From Anaerolineales bacterium (GTDB lineage: Bacteria; Chloroflexota; Anaerolineae; Anaerolineales; Villigracilaceae): 64,000 nucleotides of DNA. Below are positions 50,294 to 59,492 of the stretch, one piece after another (position 1 is the first letter of the stretch; each line of letters opens with the position of its first letter). A program made the translations under genes and the position numbers. Below the pieces are notes generated by a model. It made no database searches and was not told the DNA's origin. It was given only the letters and a program-made list of their open reading frames with translations. The stretch lies in NCBI GenBank assembly GCA_016744335.1, contig JADGEO010000004.1, forward strand, positions 47,043 to 111,042, read 5' to 3'.

Positions 50294-50405
50294 TTTAGTT
50301 ATTAGGGATTGGTTGATTAAGGAAGCAGGAGGTTGTTCTAGCCGTTGACCTCAAGGAGGATGTTGTTCGAAGGCACTCCCGATGGGGTCACGCGCGTCGC
50401 GGGAT

Positions 50406-51671
50406 TTATCCTAGCTTTTCCCACGTCATCCCACCATCTTTTGTATGGTATAAGCCACTTTCTGCTAACGCCCATCCTTGTAGGATATTGATGAAATCTA
50501 AGGAACGGAGTTCGTCTTCGAGAAGCTGGTTGGGTTGGATAGGCTCCCAAGTTCTTGCGCCATCAATGGTAAAGAAGAGGGTTTTGCCGCCATCCCAGAG
50601 AATAATTTCGGTGGGGGAGATCAGGCTGTATTTTCCACGTTTCTGAATAGTGGATGTTGCCTGCCAATTTTCACCGCCATCTGTGGTGCGATAAAAGACA
50701 GTGGCGGATTCTTCGGCGTATAAATCTACGGGCAATGTGCCCAGTTGATTGTCAAAAAATGTGGGGGCATGAGTTCTAGTTTGGGCGTTTTCATAAAGCG
50801 GAGGGAGGACTAAATCTTGATGCGTCCAAGTGAAACCGCCGTCTTGGGAGCGGTAGAGCCAGACAAATCCATCTTGGGGTTGAGAACCTGTTACCCAGCC
50901 GTTTTGTGGGTTGATGAAGGTGATACCGCTTTTCATGCCGCCAAGGGGAAGGCTGGCATCGTAGCTCGGTTCGTGCATAAAGACGCGGCTATAGTCTTTG
51001 CCGCCATTTTGCGTTGTCCAAATGGCTACTCCATTAGAGCCTGCGCCCGCACCCAAGTTTTCGAGAACGTAGCCGTTTTGTGTATCTATAAAGCCAATTT
51101 CGGCTCTACCAAAGGGCATGTTGTGCCATGTCCAATTTGCGCCGCCATCAGCAGTTTGGTAGAGCACGCTTTGGCTATAATCACTGTCGCTTACGAGCAA
51201 AATCCAGCCTGTTTGAGCATCAATGAAAACTGAAGACGCATAGGCAGGGTCGCCGAAGGCGTTTTCGGGAGTGATATTAAGCCATGTTTTGCCCCCGTCT
51301 TCTGTGCGCAGAATCAAGCCTTCGGCTTGTCCCCATCCATTTTGAGCATCAATCATGTCGAACTGGGTCAATGCGGGTGCGGCGATTGTCTTGAAGGTGG
51401 GTTCGGCGGTAGATGTTGCCAAGGGAATTTGGGTTTCGGGTGGAAGCGGTGATGCCTGAGAAGCGTTTTCTGAATTCTCAGCTTCTCTTTCTGCAAGTTC
51501 AGTTGATGCGGGATATGCGGCATCCTCTGCCACGGCATCTTCTGCCGCGGCGCCTTCTGCCACGGCGCCTTCTGCCGCGTTCTCGACTGGGGTAGCTTGA
51601 GGAGATGCGCAGGCGGAGAGCGTTAAAAGAATTGCGAATAAAAAGAATAGTATTTTTGTGTTTTTTTTCAT
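50406..51671 (-). CDS. Secreted lipoprotein with YCF48/BNR-like beta-propeller
   Basis: 421 residues. MKKNTKILFFLFAILLTLSA followed by CAS is a lipobox. Residues about 28-50 are a simple Ala-Glu repeat (AAEGAVAEGAAAEDAVAEDA) coded by an imperfect 12-base tandem repeat. The rest is a propeller with repeated blades: RTEDGGKTWLNI, YQTADGGANWTWHN, TTQNGGKDYSRV, RSQDGGFTWTHQD, RTTDGGENWQAT, FTIDGARTWEPI and HTKDGGMTWEKL, i.e. the Asp-box SxDGGxTW pattern of BNR/YCF48 proteins. Role at the cell surface unknown. Confidence 0.85.
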   Translation of the reverse strand: MKKNTKILFFLFAILLTLSACASPQATPVENAAEGAVAEGAAAEDAVAEDAAYPASTELAEREAENSENASQASPLPPETQIPLATSTAEPTFKTIAAPALTQFDMIDAQNGWGQAEGLILRTEDGGKTWLNITPENAFGDPAYASSVFIDAQTGWILLVSDSDYSQSVLYQTADGGANWTWHNMPFGRAEIGFIDTQNGYVLENLGAGAGSNGVAIWTTQNGGKDYSRVFMHEPSYDASLPLGGMKSGITFINPQNGWVTGSQPQDGFVWLYRSQDGGFTWTHQDLVLPPLYENAQTRTHAPTFFDNQLGTLPVDLYAEESATVFYRTTDGGENWQATSTIQKRGKYSLISPTEIILWDGGKTLFFTIDGARTWEPIQPNQLLEDELRSLDFINILQGWALAESGLYHTKDGGMTWEKLG

Positions 51672-51676
51672 TTTAC

Positions 51677-52030
51677 TTATTCCACAATCTCCACTTTATC
51701 TACAAGATTTGGTACTGAGCAGAGAAAGATAAAAGGTTCATCGCCGATGGTTTCGTAAAAATGGGGCAAACCCGCGGGGATGAAGAGTACGTCATCTTTG
51801 GCAACTTCGTAAATTTCATCGCCAAGACCCACACGTCCACGTCCGCCGAGAACGAGTTGTTCATGTTCAACGGTATTTGTGTGTTTGGGCATTGAGCCGC
51901 CTGCTTGCATCACGATACGACGCATGGCAAAATTCGGGGCTTCTTCGGATGAAATTAAAACTTGTATCGTGGTTTTTAGACCAGCTTTGATTTCTGTTGC
52001 TTCTACATCTGAAAATTTTCGTACGGGCAT
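51677..52030 (-). CDS. Small single-domain cupin protein
   Basis: 117 residues from ATG 52030 (MPVRKFSDVEATEI), which follows AAAGGAGC. The two cupin motifs are present: GGSMPKHTNTVEHEQLVLGG (metal ligands HxxxxEHEQ type) and DDVLFIPAGLPHFYETIGDE (PxxxxH). A metal ion is likely to be bound. Small cupins of this kind are mostly of unknown function. It overlaps no gene; its reading frame upstream would overlap recF by 14 bases if an earlier ATG were used. Confidence 0.85.
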   Translation of the reverse strand: MPVRKFSDVEATEIKAGLKTTIQVLISSEEAPNFAMRRIVMQAGGSMPKHTNTVEHEQLVLGGRGRVGLGDEIYEVAKDDVLFIPAGLPHFYETIGDEPFIFLCSVPNLVDKVEIVE

Positions 52031-52058
52031 AATTGGCTCCTTTTGTAGATGGTGAGAT

Positions 52059-53273
52059 TTACGCATCATCATGTTTTTCTATTTTCCCCTTTTTCACTTC
52101 CCAAATCGTGGCTTGCTCAACAAATTCTTCGGTAAAAAGCTCTAAATCGGTGGTGGTGAGCAGGCTTTGTTCCGTTTTGTCTAAATAGCCCAACAAATCG
52201 CGCCGGCGTTGGGGGTCTAGTTCTGCCATGACTTCATCGAGCAGGATGAGGGGCCACTCACCAGAGCGATTTTTCATCCAATCTACTTCGGCGAGTTTGA
52301 GTGAGAGCAGGGCGGTTCGCATTTGTCCGCGCGAGCCATAATCGCCAATATCTATGCCGTTGGATAGAAAGCGGAGTTCGTCTCGGTGGGGTCCAATCGT
52401 AGTCACGCCGCGGGCTATTTCTTCACTGCGCAGGGCTGTTAAACGCCGCGCAAAACCTTCTTTAATAGTAGCAAGTTCGAGATGTGTGCGGTCCCGTTCC
52501 GTATCCATTTTTAAAGCATATTGATTTGTTGGATTTGGAAGTGGATCGTACGCGGGTTGGTAGCTGAGACGCAAGATTTCATCCCCGTGCGTTAGTTCGT
52601 GGTGGACGCGTGCCGCGAGCGATTCTAACTCGTTAATAGCTTGGATTCGCCAAAGAATCAGTTGTGCGCCCCGATCGCTGACCGTTTCATCCCAGAATTC
52701 TAGTTGATTTGGGTCGCCGCCGCGTTCGCTAAGTTGTTTGAGCAACGCGTTGCGCTGGGTGATAGCCTGGGCATATTCGCTGAGGGTGCGGGCATAGGCG
52801 GGGATAATTTGCGCCAAAGTTTGGTTGAGATACCGCCGCCGTTCGCTAGGGCTACCTTCGATAATTTGAGACATTTGCGGCACAAAAAGCACCGCGTTAA
52901 GATGACCAATTGCTTCGCTTGTTTTGCGTTTGACGCCATCTAATAAAATTTCTTTACGGAGGCGTTTTCCGTTAACACCAACAGGCTCAAGGATGAGGCG
53001 CATTTCTAAGCGGTGATTTCTGCCCTTGCTTTGAAAATCTGCCACGATGCGCCCAACGGTTAAATCTTTGCTCCGTGCAGCGATGAAATTGACCAATTGC
53101 CGATCTGTATGCGTTTGAAATGAGGTAAACGCCGCCATAAAATAAATGGCTTCGAGAATGCTGGTTTTACCTTGTGCGTTATTGCCCACCAATAAAACCG
53201 ACCGCTTGGGGAGGGTTATATCCAAGCGGGAAAAGTTACGAAAGTTGGTAAGAGAGAGATGGGTTAGGTGCAT
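52059..53273 (-). CDS. recF: DNA replication and repair protein RecF
   Basis: SMC-like ATPase that loads RecA at gaps. MHLTHLSLTNFRNFSRLDIT at the start and VLLVGNNAQGKTSILEAIYF hold Walker A near residue 34. VLFVPQMSQIIEGSPSERRR followed by YLNQTL is diagnostic. GDYGSRGQMRTALLSLKLAE is the ABC signature area and PLILLDEVMAELDPQRRRDL the Walker B with D-loop. 404 residues is slightly longer than average. No dnaA, dnaN or gyrB lies nearby, so recF is outside its classical operon. Confidence 0.95.
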   Translation of the reverse strand: MHLTHLSLTNFRNFSRLDITLPKRSVLLVGNNAQGKTSILEAIYFMAAFTSFQTHTDRQLVNFIAARSKDLTVGRIVADFQSKGRNHRLEMRLILEPVGVNGKRLRKEILLDGVKRKTSEAIGHLNAVLFVPQMSQIIEGSPSERRRYLNQTLAQIIPAYARTLSEYAQAITQRNALLKQLSERGGDPNQLEFWDETVSDRGAQLILWRIQAINELESLAARVHHELTHGDEILRLSYQPAYDPLPNPTNQYALKMDTERDRTHLELATIKEGFARRLTALRSEEIARGVTTIGPHRDELRFLSNGIDIGDYGSRGQMRTALLSLKLAEVDWMKNRSGEWPLILLDEVMAELDPQRRRDLLGYLDKTEQSLLTTTDLELFTEEFVEQATIWEVKKGKIEKHDDA

Positions 53274-53332
53274 ATTTTAGGGGGAGCAAGGGTGGCAGGG
53301 GTAGCACGTTTGGCAAGGGCGGATGTTTTCAG

Positions 53333-53839
53333 CTAAACATTGTCTACGTAGTCTTCTGGGGCAGGTTGCCAGATTTTTTTTGCACGGTCGGTGAAGATGA
53401 TGCCGTCCAAGTGATCAATTTCATGTTGAAAGATGCGCGCCACCCAACCATCGAGTTTGTATTTTACTTTTTTGCCTTTGCGGTTTTGTCCGCGCACGGC
53501 AATAGACAGAGAGCGTTCTACATCACCCATAATGCCGGGAACAGAGAGACAGCCCTCTGCGCCAAAGGTTTTTTCTTCAGAAGAGTAGGTGATTTCTGGG
53601 TTAACGACCGCGTATAGCTTAGCAGGGATTTCGGGGTCATCTTCGTCTCCAAACTCAACGATGATAATTTGCTGGAGAACGCCAATTTGCGGCGCGGCAA
53701 GCCCAACGCCTGGCGCGTCCCGCATCGTCTCAATCATATCGTCTATTAATAGGCTTAAATCTTTGTCAAAGTTTTTTACTTTATGTGTTTTTTGTCGCAA
53801 AACTTCGTTAGGGACAGTGATTACTTCTCTTAGAGTCAT
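53333..53839 (-). CDS. def: Peptide deformylase
   Basis: Removes the N-formyl group from nascent proteins. The three motifs are complete: GVGLAAPQIGV near residue 45, EGCLSVPGIMG near 95 with the metal-binding cysteine, and RIFQHEIDHLDGIIF near 138 with the two histidines and catalytic glutamate. 168 residues is usual. ATG 53839 is preceded by AAAAGGTATCCAA, in which AAGG serves as a modest RBS. Confidence 0.97.
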   Translation of the reverse strand: MTLREVITVPNEVLRQKTHKVKNFDKDLSLLIDDMIETMRDAPGVGLAAPQIGVLQQIIIVEFGDEDDPEIPAKLYAVVNPEITYSSEEKTFGAEGCLSVPGIMGDVERSLSIAVRGQNRKGKKVKYKLDGWVARIFQHEIDHLDGIIFTDRAKKIWQPAPEDYVDNV

Positions 53840-53886
53840 TTGGATACCTTTTTCTTTTAAGTGTTTAGCCTTCAGACTTTAGCCTT

Positions 53887-54003
53887 AATAGACTTCTTGC
53901 AAAAAAATATTTTCACCGTGCTCCCTGCGCCGTCCTTGGCGCAGACTCACCTAAAAAATGCCGCCGAGGACGGCGGCTAGAGTACTTATGCAAGAGATCT
54001 AAT
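53887..54003. repeat. Composite MITE-like element, copy 2
   Basis: Ends AGACTTCTTGCA and TGCAAGAGATCT enclose CTGCGCCGTCCTTGGCGCAG and GCCGCCGAGGACGGCGGC plus TAGAGT, in the same order as the element at 28925-29037. It separates def from the accessory region. Confidence 0.75.
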
Positions 54004-54154
54004 TAAAAAGCCCAGAGTGCGAATTTTTTTAAGGTCTCAAAGAACCCTAAGTTAAAAAGCATACTTTATTTAGACAATTTGTTATAAAGGTTAAATCTAA
54101 ATTTAAGTCTGAGGTTTTATGTCTAATTGCTTAGAAATAATTTATATAGAGATT

Positions 54155-54343
54155 TTACCCGATTTTATGAAGATAGCGAGGAATGTGAGAAATAAAGATA
54201 TTGTATAATTTTACTAGCTCCCTGACAGTTTCATTATCATCATAAATATATATGAAAAGAAACAGAAATTCTTTCTTGGTTGGTGAGCCTCCTATCAATA
54301 GACCTGAGACTAATTTGGAAGATGGACAAATCCCGGCGTTCAT
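54155..54343 (-). CDS. Small unknown reading frame, possible last cassette gene
   Basis: 62 codons from ATG 54343, same direction as the cassette genes upstream. MNAGICPSSKLVSGLLIGGS is followed by a hydrophobic-acidic stretch (KKEFLFLFIYIYDDNETVRE). AGACAGAA stands before the ATG as a weak RBS. Nothing is recognised. Its position directly after an attC-like site is the only support that it is real. Confidence 0.3.
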   Translation of the reverse strand: MNAGICPSSKLVSGLLIGGSPTKKEFLFLFIYIYDDNETVRELVKLYNIFISHIPRYLHKIG

Positions 54344-54493
54344 TTCTGTCTACTAAGTGGCGCAAACCAGATTTGATAATTTTTGACTGAATTATCTAGA
54401 TGGTGTTCGAGACGATGTTCAAAACTCTCAATTGCATGAAGAAGTATTAGTAATTGATGCATATAATCTTAGCCCTCAACTCTTTTTGTGTAC

Positions 54494-54617
54494 ACTTAAC
54501 GAGGGCGTAACCGGCTTGGAGTCTTGATCTTTCGTGCGGTTTCTAAAAACTCTAGCCTTTGCTCAAACCTGATTTCTTGGCCCGCATATCCCAAGCCCGG
54601 TCATAGCGGGGTTAGAT
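54494..54617 (-). repeat. attC-like site 1 (end of the MFS cassette)
   Basis: Bounded by ACTTAAC (54494-54500) and GTTAGAT (54611-54617), a pair fitting RYYYAAC and GTTRRRY. Inside, TAACCGGCTTGG pairs with CCAAGCCCGGTC with an extra base. The minus-strand core ATCTAAC complements the leading edge of the MFS cassette (GTTAGAA) at six of seven positions. Confidence 0.7.
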
Positions 54618-54635
54618 GGCATTTTTTCTCTATGC

Positions 54636-55811
54636 TTATGTAGTCTTCAACTTAGGTTTTTTCCGCAGAAACACAAACACCCATACGGAACTCATGATCA
54701 AAATAATGCCATTTAAATAAAATGGTATTGCTTGTCCAATCGTATCGTAAATGACCCCGCCCAAAACTGGTCCAAGCGCTACACCGAGATTTCCGATAAA
54801 ATCATATATTCCATACCCCATACCAAGCCTAGACTGTCCTGTCATATCTGCTACCATTGCGGCTTCAGCGGGTTCTGATATCGACCACATGATTGTGGTT
54901 AAAGCGTAAAGAACTGATAACCACATCATTGATGGTACTCCTGGTAGCAATACTGAAAATATGCCTGCTCCTACTAACCCCAATGCCAGCATTTTTGACC
55001 GACTAAAACGATCGCTTAGTGCGCCCAATCTCGTAGCAAGTAACGCAGATATTATGCCAGCTGGAAAAAATGCCCAGCCGAGGGTTATCATGTCGGTTGT
55101 GAATTTATCTTGCAGGTATATGAGATAAATCGGTACCAACATTGCTTCTGATAACCCAGTCACAAACACTATAACCATCAACTTGATTAGTTCTCTAGAA
55201 ATTGGGGAAGAGTTTTTTTCTTCTTGAATTACTACTTTGGTTTCAGGTATGTTTTTCCATGCCAGCCAAGCCCCAAGGGCAGTCATGATTGCGTAACTAA
55301 TAAATGCTATTTGCCACCCCAAGTTTTCAGAAAAACTGGACATCAAAAAAATGCCCGCGAATACACCAATTAAGCCACCCTGTGAAGTAATTTGATCGAT
55401 TTGCCCGAAAGCTCTGCCGCGCTTTGATGGCCGCGTAAAATCTGCAACAATTGTGTTTGTCGTACTCCAAAGAAATGCTGAACCCATCCCCTGAATCATT
55501 CTGGCTAGGAATAAGCCCTCGAGCGATTTTGCAAATGCAAATGCGAGCATTGAAGTCGCATAGATACCCAATGCAACTACAAAAAATACCTTCCGAGAAA
55601 ACCGATCCAATGCCCACCCTACGATTGGACGGATAATCAGCACTGTTACCGTAAAAACAGAAAATAACCCGCCAATTTCTAGTGCACTAGCCCCAAATTC
55701 TTTACTAATGATGGGCAGACTAAAGTATAGAAATACAAATGGCAAGGACCAGAAAAGTAATGGCCGATGCAATGTGGTTATACTAGACTTTGAGTGGTCT
55801 TCTGTATTCAT
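54636..55811 (-). CDS. MFS transporter (integron cassette gene)
   Basis: Twelve-helix major facilitator of 391 residues. The loop after helix 2 reads [20 protein letters not shown], the GxxxDrxGRk-type motif A, repeated after helix 8 as [38 protein letters not shown] and [20 protein letters not shown] are motif B/C-like and point to a drug-efflux type transporter. The substrate is not determinable. It is flanked on both sides by attC-like sites and starts 93 bp after the upstream core, so it is a single-gene cassette. Confidence 0.9.
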   Translation of the reverse strand: MNTEDHSKSSITTLHRPLLFWSLPFVFLYFSLPIISKEFGASALEIGGLFSVFTVTVLIIRPIVGWALDRFSRKVFFVVALGIYATSMLAFAFAKSLEGLFLARMIQGMGSAFLWSTTNTIVADFTRPSKRGRAFGQIDQITSQGGLIGVFAGIFLMSSFSENLGWQIAFISYAIMTALGAWLAWKNIPETKVVIQEEKNSSPISRELIKLMVIVFVTGLSEAMLVPIYLIYLQDKFTTDMITLGWAFFPAGIISALLATRLGALSDRFSRSKMLALGLVGAGIFSVLLPGVPSMMWLSVLYALTTIMWSISEPAEAAMVADMTGQSRLGMGYGIYDFIGNLGVALGPVLGGVIYDTIGQAIPFYLNGIILIMSSVWVFVFLRKKPKLKTT

Positions 55812-55903
55812 TTTTCAATGACCTTATTTCCTGAATTTTTATACAGTCATCGTATCACTTTTTTTCTTTAAAAATAATTGCTATGCTCATTTCCAAAGCA
55901 GGT

Positions 55904-56035
55904 TTCTAACGATTTGTTCACGTGAACTGGCATTTTGGACTGAACCATTTTTATCTCGAAGCCAATACTCAAAAAAATGCGCCGCTGACCTCCAGGCACA
56001 GCTGGGTCACGTGCAACTTGGTTGGGCGGTTGAGC
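55904..56035 (-). repeat. attC-like site 2 (end of the ferredoxin-type cassette)
   Basis: TTCTAAC (55904-55910) at one end; GTTGGGC (56021-56027) and GTTGAGC (56029-56035) at the other. Inner arms GTTCACGTGAACTGGC and GCTGGGTCACGTGCAAC pair with an extra base. The minus-strand GCTCAAC at 56035-56029 is the exact complement of the leading edge GTTGAGC of this cassette at 56930-56924. Confidence 0.8.
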
Positions 56036-56037
56036 CC

Positions 56038-56883
56038 TTATTCGCTGGCGCTTCCCAATAAAATTTCCGTGGTGAGCACATCTTCGTGTTGATAGTTGGA
56101 GCGCGGTATTAAGCTACGAGCATTACCGAGGCAGGTGGAAACACATAGCCCACAGCCCAAGCACTTGGCAAGATCAGTGGTCACAATGTCATCTTCAACA
56201 TCACAGGCTTGCAGGACACAGCGAGTCAGACAGTGGCCGCAACTGTCTACCCCGATACATTGGTCGGGATCATAATCCACGATTTCCGGTCCCGCACCAA
56301 ATTCCTGCGTTCTACCCGCCAAGTATGAGCGATAGGGCACACAGATTTCATCATCACAGTTACACATCACGAAAGTCCACTTCCCGGCATTGTGGCAGTA
56401 GAGGACGTTGTGTAGCAAACCGGCCTGATGAAAACTCTGAAGCAGGGCTTTAGCCTGTTCGGCGGTCTCAATCCGGGTAAATTTTTCCTTGATTCCAGTG
56501 TATTTCCAGGTCGTATACATCTCCGCCGCATATAGTAAAGCCAAATCTTTTCGACGAGGTTCTTTATGTTTCTTCAAGGCGGTTTGACACACACAATCTG
56601 TCACCGCCATGCTGGCGGTGTTAGGGTTGTCATTCTCAGCATAAATAAAGTCTACAAACCGACAGGCGGCCGCGGTGGAGATAATCACACCTGAGGGCAA
56701 TGCCTCGGGCTTCGCCATTTGAACATAGGTTTTTGTCCGCCGTTCATTCCGCAACATAAAATCGCCGAAGCGGAGTAAATATGGCTCCGTCACGCCATAC
56801 CACCACTGGCCTATTTTTTGTCGGAAGGTTACTGGAGCCAATTTGTTCTGGGATAAAACTGTGCCTTGGTTTTCTGGTTGCAT
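56038..56883 (-). CDS. Ferredoxin-type 4Fe-4S protein (integron cassette gene)
   Basis: 281 residues, soluble. The C-terminal part has DQCIGVDSCGHCLTRCVLQA and AKCLGCGLCVSTCLGNARSL, two CxxCxxCxxxC-like clusters, the second a standard [4Fe-4S] site. The N-terminal part has further cysteines (VTDCVCQTALKKHKEP, YCHNAGKWTFVMCNCDDEIC) reminiscent of proteins that bind extra clusters. FYGVTEPYLLRFGDF-like text at the N-terminus is not recognised. It probably serves as an electron carrier or redox enzyme subunit. Stop codon two bases from the attC core, as in cassettes. Confidence 0.75.
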   Translation of the reverse strand: MQPENQGTVLSQNKLAPVTFRQKIGQWWYGVTEPYLLRFGDFMLRNERRTKTYVQMAKPEALPSGVIISTAAACRFVDFIYAENDNPNTASMAVTDCVCQTALKKHKEPRRKDLALLYAAEMYTTWKYTGIKEKFTRIETAEQAKALLQSFHQAGLLHNVLYCHNAGKWTFVMCNCDDEICVPYRSYLAGRTQEFGAGPEIVDYDPDQCIGVDSCGHCLTRCVLQACDVEDDIVTTDLAKCLGCGLCVSTCLGNARSLIPRSNYQHEDVLTTEILLGSASE

Positions 56884-56923
56884 GATTACTCACTCACTAT
56901 TTTGGGGTTGCTGGGATTAAGTC

Positions 56924-57208
56924 GCTCAACGATTTATTCCTTACATGGGTTTAATACCCGTCCGCTCTGCGGCGGGGTAATTCATTAGTTGTCATGATTC
57001 TTTTAACTTGTCAGCTCAATAGACTTTAAGAAGCGTGCTAACATCATGGCTAAGCAGTGACGTCCGGCTTTGCGTAGAAGAGTTGGCGAGTGTACTTGTC
57101 TAGTTTTCTACAAACACAAGCCCATCTCTAACAAGAGACCAAGTACTTTACGAAAGTAAGTACCTTGCCAAAGGACTTCGTCTGTTTCAGCTCTTTGTTA
57201 TGTGGTCA
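56924..57208 (-). repeat. Complex attC-like region (one or two sites)
   Basis: GCTCAAC (56924-56930) is the leading edge of the ferredoxin-type cassette. CTCTAACAAGAGACC near 57130 and CAGCTCTTTGTTATGT ending near 57206 form a second possible pair. Between them lies a palindrome GGGTTTAATACCC with GTCCGCTCTGCGGCGGGGT. No gene fits in the 422-bp gap. A gene-less mini-cassette or a fused pair of sites would explain it. Confidence 0.45.
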
Positions 57209-57305
57209 GTTTTAGAGGAGCATTGACAGTGATTCTTCAAAAAGATAGATTTAGTTCTGAAATATTTTTTCAAATCAATCTTCTCCCAATTTTGTAAACA
57301 CTATC

Positions 57306-58439
57306 TCAACTTACTTTATCATATTCACCGTATTCGCATCCTGCATTCTTTACCATTATGTGGTCAATTAGTTTTTCTGTTCCACCGCTTAGCTTATATA
57401 ATTTTATCTCTCCTTTTCCTGTTCCTCCATTCCAAAGTCGATTATGAAGTTTTTTCCCATTTGGAGATTCATAGTTTGCAAATAACATTTCATCTTTTCT
57501 ACATTTTAATATCAACTCCATTCTTGACGTCCTGTTTTTTGCAGTGATAACCCACTCATTAATTTCGGATAATTCTGTGAATCTGAACGTGATTTTTGAT
57601 GCTTTCCAAAATTTCGAGAAATTATATTCGTGCATTTCTCCTTCATAATACATTCCCCCCAATAGTCTTCTTCCAATTGATATACCAAAAACCTTAGGAT
57701 GCCCACCGCCGATTTCTATTGCAGAGTTTTCTAAACGATCTCCTGATATTAGACTTGTTAAATCACAACTACTTATCCATAACCATGGTGATGTAAAATC
57801 TTTTCCCCAATTTTTATCCGCATAACCAAAAGACTTTTCAGGAAAGATATCATATATCTCATTATCGAGTACTACTTCCCCAGAGTATTCAGTTTGTATA
57901 CCCTCTGCATGCCAGAACATTTCAAATGCATTAAGAAGTCTGAATAATAGAGAGGTACCATATCCAGCATTAAAAGAAATTTTTTTATTAATTTTTAAAT
58001 CCCATTTCATATCTCCAGACTTGCACATATATTCGGGATGTTTTATTACATCCTCCGGACTAACAATGCAATGCCCCGACATTTTCTTTTCAGTTAATAA
58101 ACAGCCACCTACTTTGATATCAAGATATTTGGAATTAGATTTAAATTCCTTAATACTATAGTAATTGTGTATTTGTCTTGCATTTTTTCCCCAATAACCT
58201 ACTTTGATCATGACGTATGAAGGTAGTATTCCCTTTTCTTTATTCTTTGATAATTGCCCGAAAGTAGGTGTTTCTTTTCCAAGTGCAGGATTGCAGATAA
58301 AGTATTCAATGAAGAAGTTACGTGCTTCGCCAGTTTCTCTTTTATATCCTGTAAAGTTGTGCCACCACCAGTCATATCCTTTTCTTGACAGAGAGCCCTT
58401 AAGCATGAATAAATTTTTACTAGTATCACTTTTGTTCAT
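57306..58439 (-). CDS. Tocopherol cyclase-like family protein (integron cassette gene)
   Basis: 377 residues from ATG 58439 (MNKSDTSKNLFMLKGSLSRK) behind a strong AGAAGGAG. Text such as DWWWHNFTGYKRETGEARNF, the middle FGYADKNWGKDFTSPWLWIS and NRTSRMELILKCRKDEMLF follows the pattern of tocopherol cyclase/AttH-like double-lipocalin proteins, whose motif around DKNWG is diagnostic. In bacteria such proteins are often of unknown activity on lipophilic substrates. No signal peptide. A+T-richer than the core genes. Flanked by attC-like sites. Confidence 0.6.
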   Translation of the reverse strand: MNKSDTSKNLFMLKGSLSRKGYDWWWHNFTGYKRETGEARNFFIEYFICNPALGKETPTFGQLSKNKEKGILPSYVMIKVGYWGKNARQIHNYYSIKEFKSNSKYLDIKVGGCLLTEKKMSGHCIVSPEDVIKHPEYMCKSGDMKWDLKINKKISFNAGYGTSLLFRLLNAFEMFWHAEGIQTEYSGEVVLDNEIYDIFPEKSFGYADKNWGKDFTSPWLWISSCDLTSLISGDRLENSAIEIGGGHPKVFGISIGRRLLGGMYYEGEMHEYNFSKFWKASKITFRFTELSEINEWVITAKNRTSRMELILKCRKDEMLFANYESPNGKKLHNRLWNGGTGKGEIKLYKLSGGTEKLIDHIMVKNAGCEYGEYDKVS

Positions 58440-58487
58440 TTTTACTCCTTCTATCCTGGTAAAAAACAATTTTCATCTAGTGTGTTC

Positions 58488-58613
58488 GCCCAACGATGGC
58501 GTAAGCTGTCCGGTGATTTTGTAAACGTAACCCGATTTTGCCCTGAAAAAAGTGACCAAAAATCGCACCGCATACCCTGAGCCGAAGGCGGGTCAGTTTA
58601 ACGCGGGTTAGGT
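58488..58613 (-). repeat. attC site 3 (end of the dehalogenase-like cassette)
   Basis: GCCCAAC (58488-58494) and GTTAGGT (58607-58613). Inner arms GTAAGCTG-TCCGG and GGCGGG-T-CAG pair with a single unpaired base. The stop codon of the hydrolase gene lies inside the core ACCTAAC, which is the exact complement of the cassette's leading edge GTTAGGT at 59499-59493. About 90% like sites 4 and 6. Confidence 0.88.
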
Positions 58614-59465
58614 GCGTACCTTTTTCAATTCTTTGATAAACAATTCCGTTGCTTCTTCGTGAGGATAATGACCAACATTCTCAAGTTTAATTACTGTTGT
58701 GTTCGTTAATTCATTATTCCAAACATTAAATTCTTTTTCTCTAAATGCAATATCTTTCATGCCCCAAATCAAAGTTTTTGGTATTTCGTTTAGCCTGCTC
58801 CGTTTTTGCCATAAACTATCAAGCCAATCGCTCGAATCTATGATTTGTTTTGGAAATGTCCAACATCCTTTTCTATCCTTTTTAGTTTCAAGATGTTGGT
58901 ATATCGTAGGGTTAAAATTCTTCTTATCGACTATACATTGTTTGATAACCACTTTGCCAAAAAAATTGAAGTTTCGGATTAGAAATCGACCAATTGGTCC
59001 ACCTACAAACCCACTAAACATTTGATAGTATAAATCATCTTTTGCCGACCACATCCAAGTATTGGTAATTATCAAATGTTTTATTTTGTCTGGGTTATTA
59101 ACTGCGTAAGATAAACCAATCGGACCACCCCAGTCGTTTACTACTAAAATAATTTTATCCAGATTTAAGAGTTCAATAAATTTCTCAAAGTTCTCTGCTT
59201 GACTTTTTGGTAAATAGTTCCAGTTAAAAGGCTTGTCTGATAACCCGAACCCTATATGGTCATTTGCGATACATCTGTTTGTTTTAGAAAGTTCTTTTAT
59301 CAAATTTCTAAATTCAAATGACCAGCCAGGGTTCCCGTGAACAAAAACAATTGGAGTGCCTTGTCCTTCGTCAATGTAGTGCATTTTACCCATAGGTAAT
59401 TCAAGATAATTTGACTTGAACGGATATTCATCTTTATCTAGCCAAAGTTTGTTTTCTACTACCAT
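58608..59465 (-). CDS. Haloalkane-dehalogenase-like alpha/beta hydrolase (integron cassette gene)
   Basis: 285 residues from ATG 59465 (MVVENKLWLDKDEYPF), behind AAGGAAAA. VHGNPGWSFEFRNLIKEL near residue 43 is the oxyanion-hole HGNP motif. LVVNDWGGPIGLSYA has the nucleophilic aspartate near residue 111 with the tryptophan next to it that binds halide in dehalogenases. GMKDIAF gives the acid region, and GHYPHEEATE the catalytic histidine near the C-terminus. Epoxide hydrolase-like activity is possible, but NDWGG favours dehalogenase. The stop overlaps the attC core. Confidence 0.8.
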   Translation of the reverse strand: MVVENKLWLDKDEYPFKSNYLELPMGKMHYIDEGQGTPIVFVHGNPGWSFEFRNLIKELSKTNRCIANDHIGFGLSDKPFNWNYLPKSQAENFEKFIELLNLDKIILVVNDWGGPIGLSYAVNNPDKIKHLIITNTWMWSAKDDLYYQMFSGFVGGPIGRFLIRNFNFFGKVVIKQCIVDKKNFNPTIYQHLETKKDRKGCWTFPKQIIDSSDWLDSLWQKRSRLNEIPKTLIWGMKDIAFREKEFNVWNNELTNTTVIKLENVGHYPHEEATELFIKELKKVRT

Positions 59466-59492
59466 AACATTTTCCTTTTTTGTCAATTAAGC

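Larger units (their letters stand above)
54004..54635. other. Gene-poor border of the cassette array
   Basis: Apart from one small reading frame and an attC-like site (listed separately) no convincing gene is visible. A + strand stretch near 54406-54530 reads RDDVQNSQLHEEVLVIDAYN and might be a decayed fragment, but it has no start. Confidence 0.4.

Noticed and set aside
52059..53839. Replication origin near recF
   Set aside because: No dnaA, dnaN or gyrB is adjacent and no cluster of DnaA boxes was seen.
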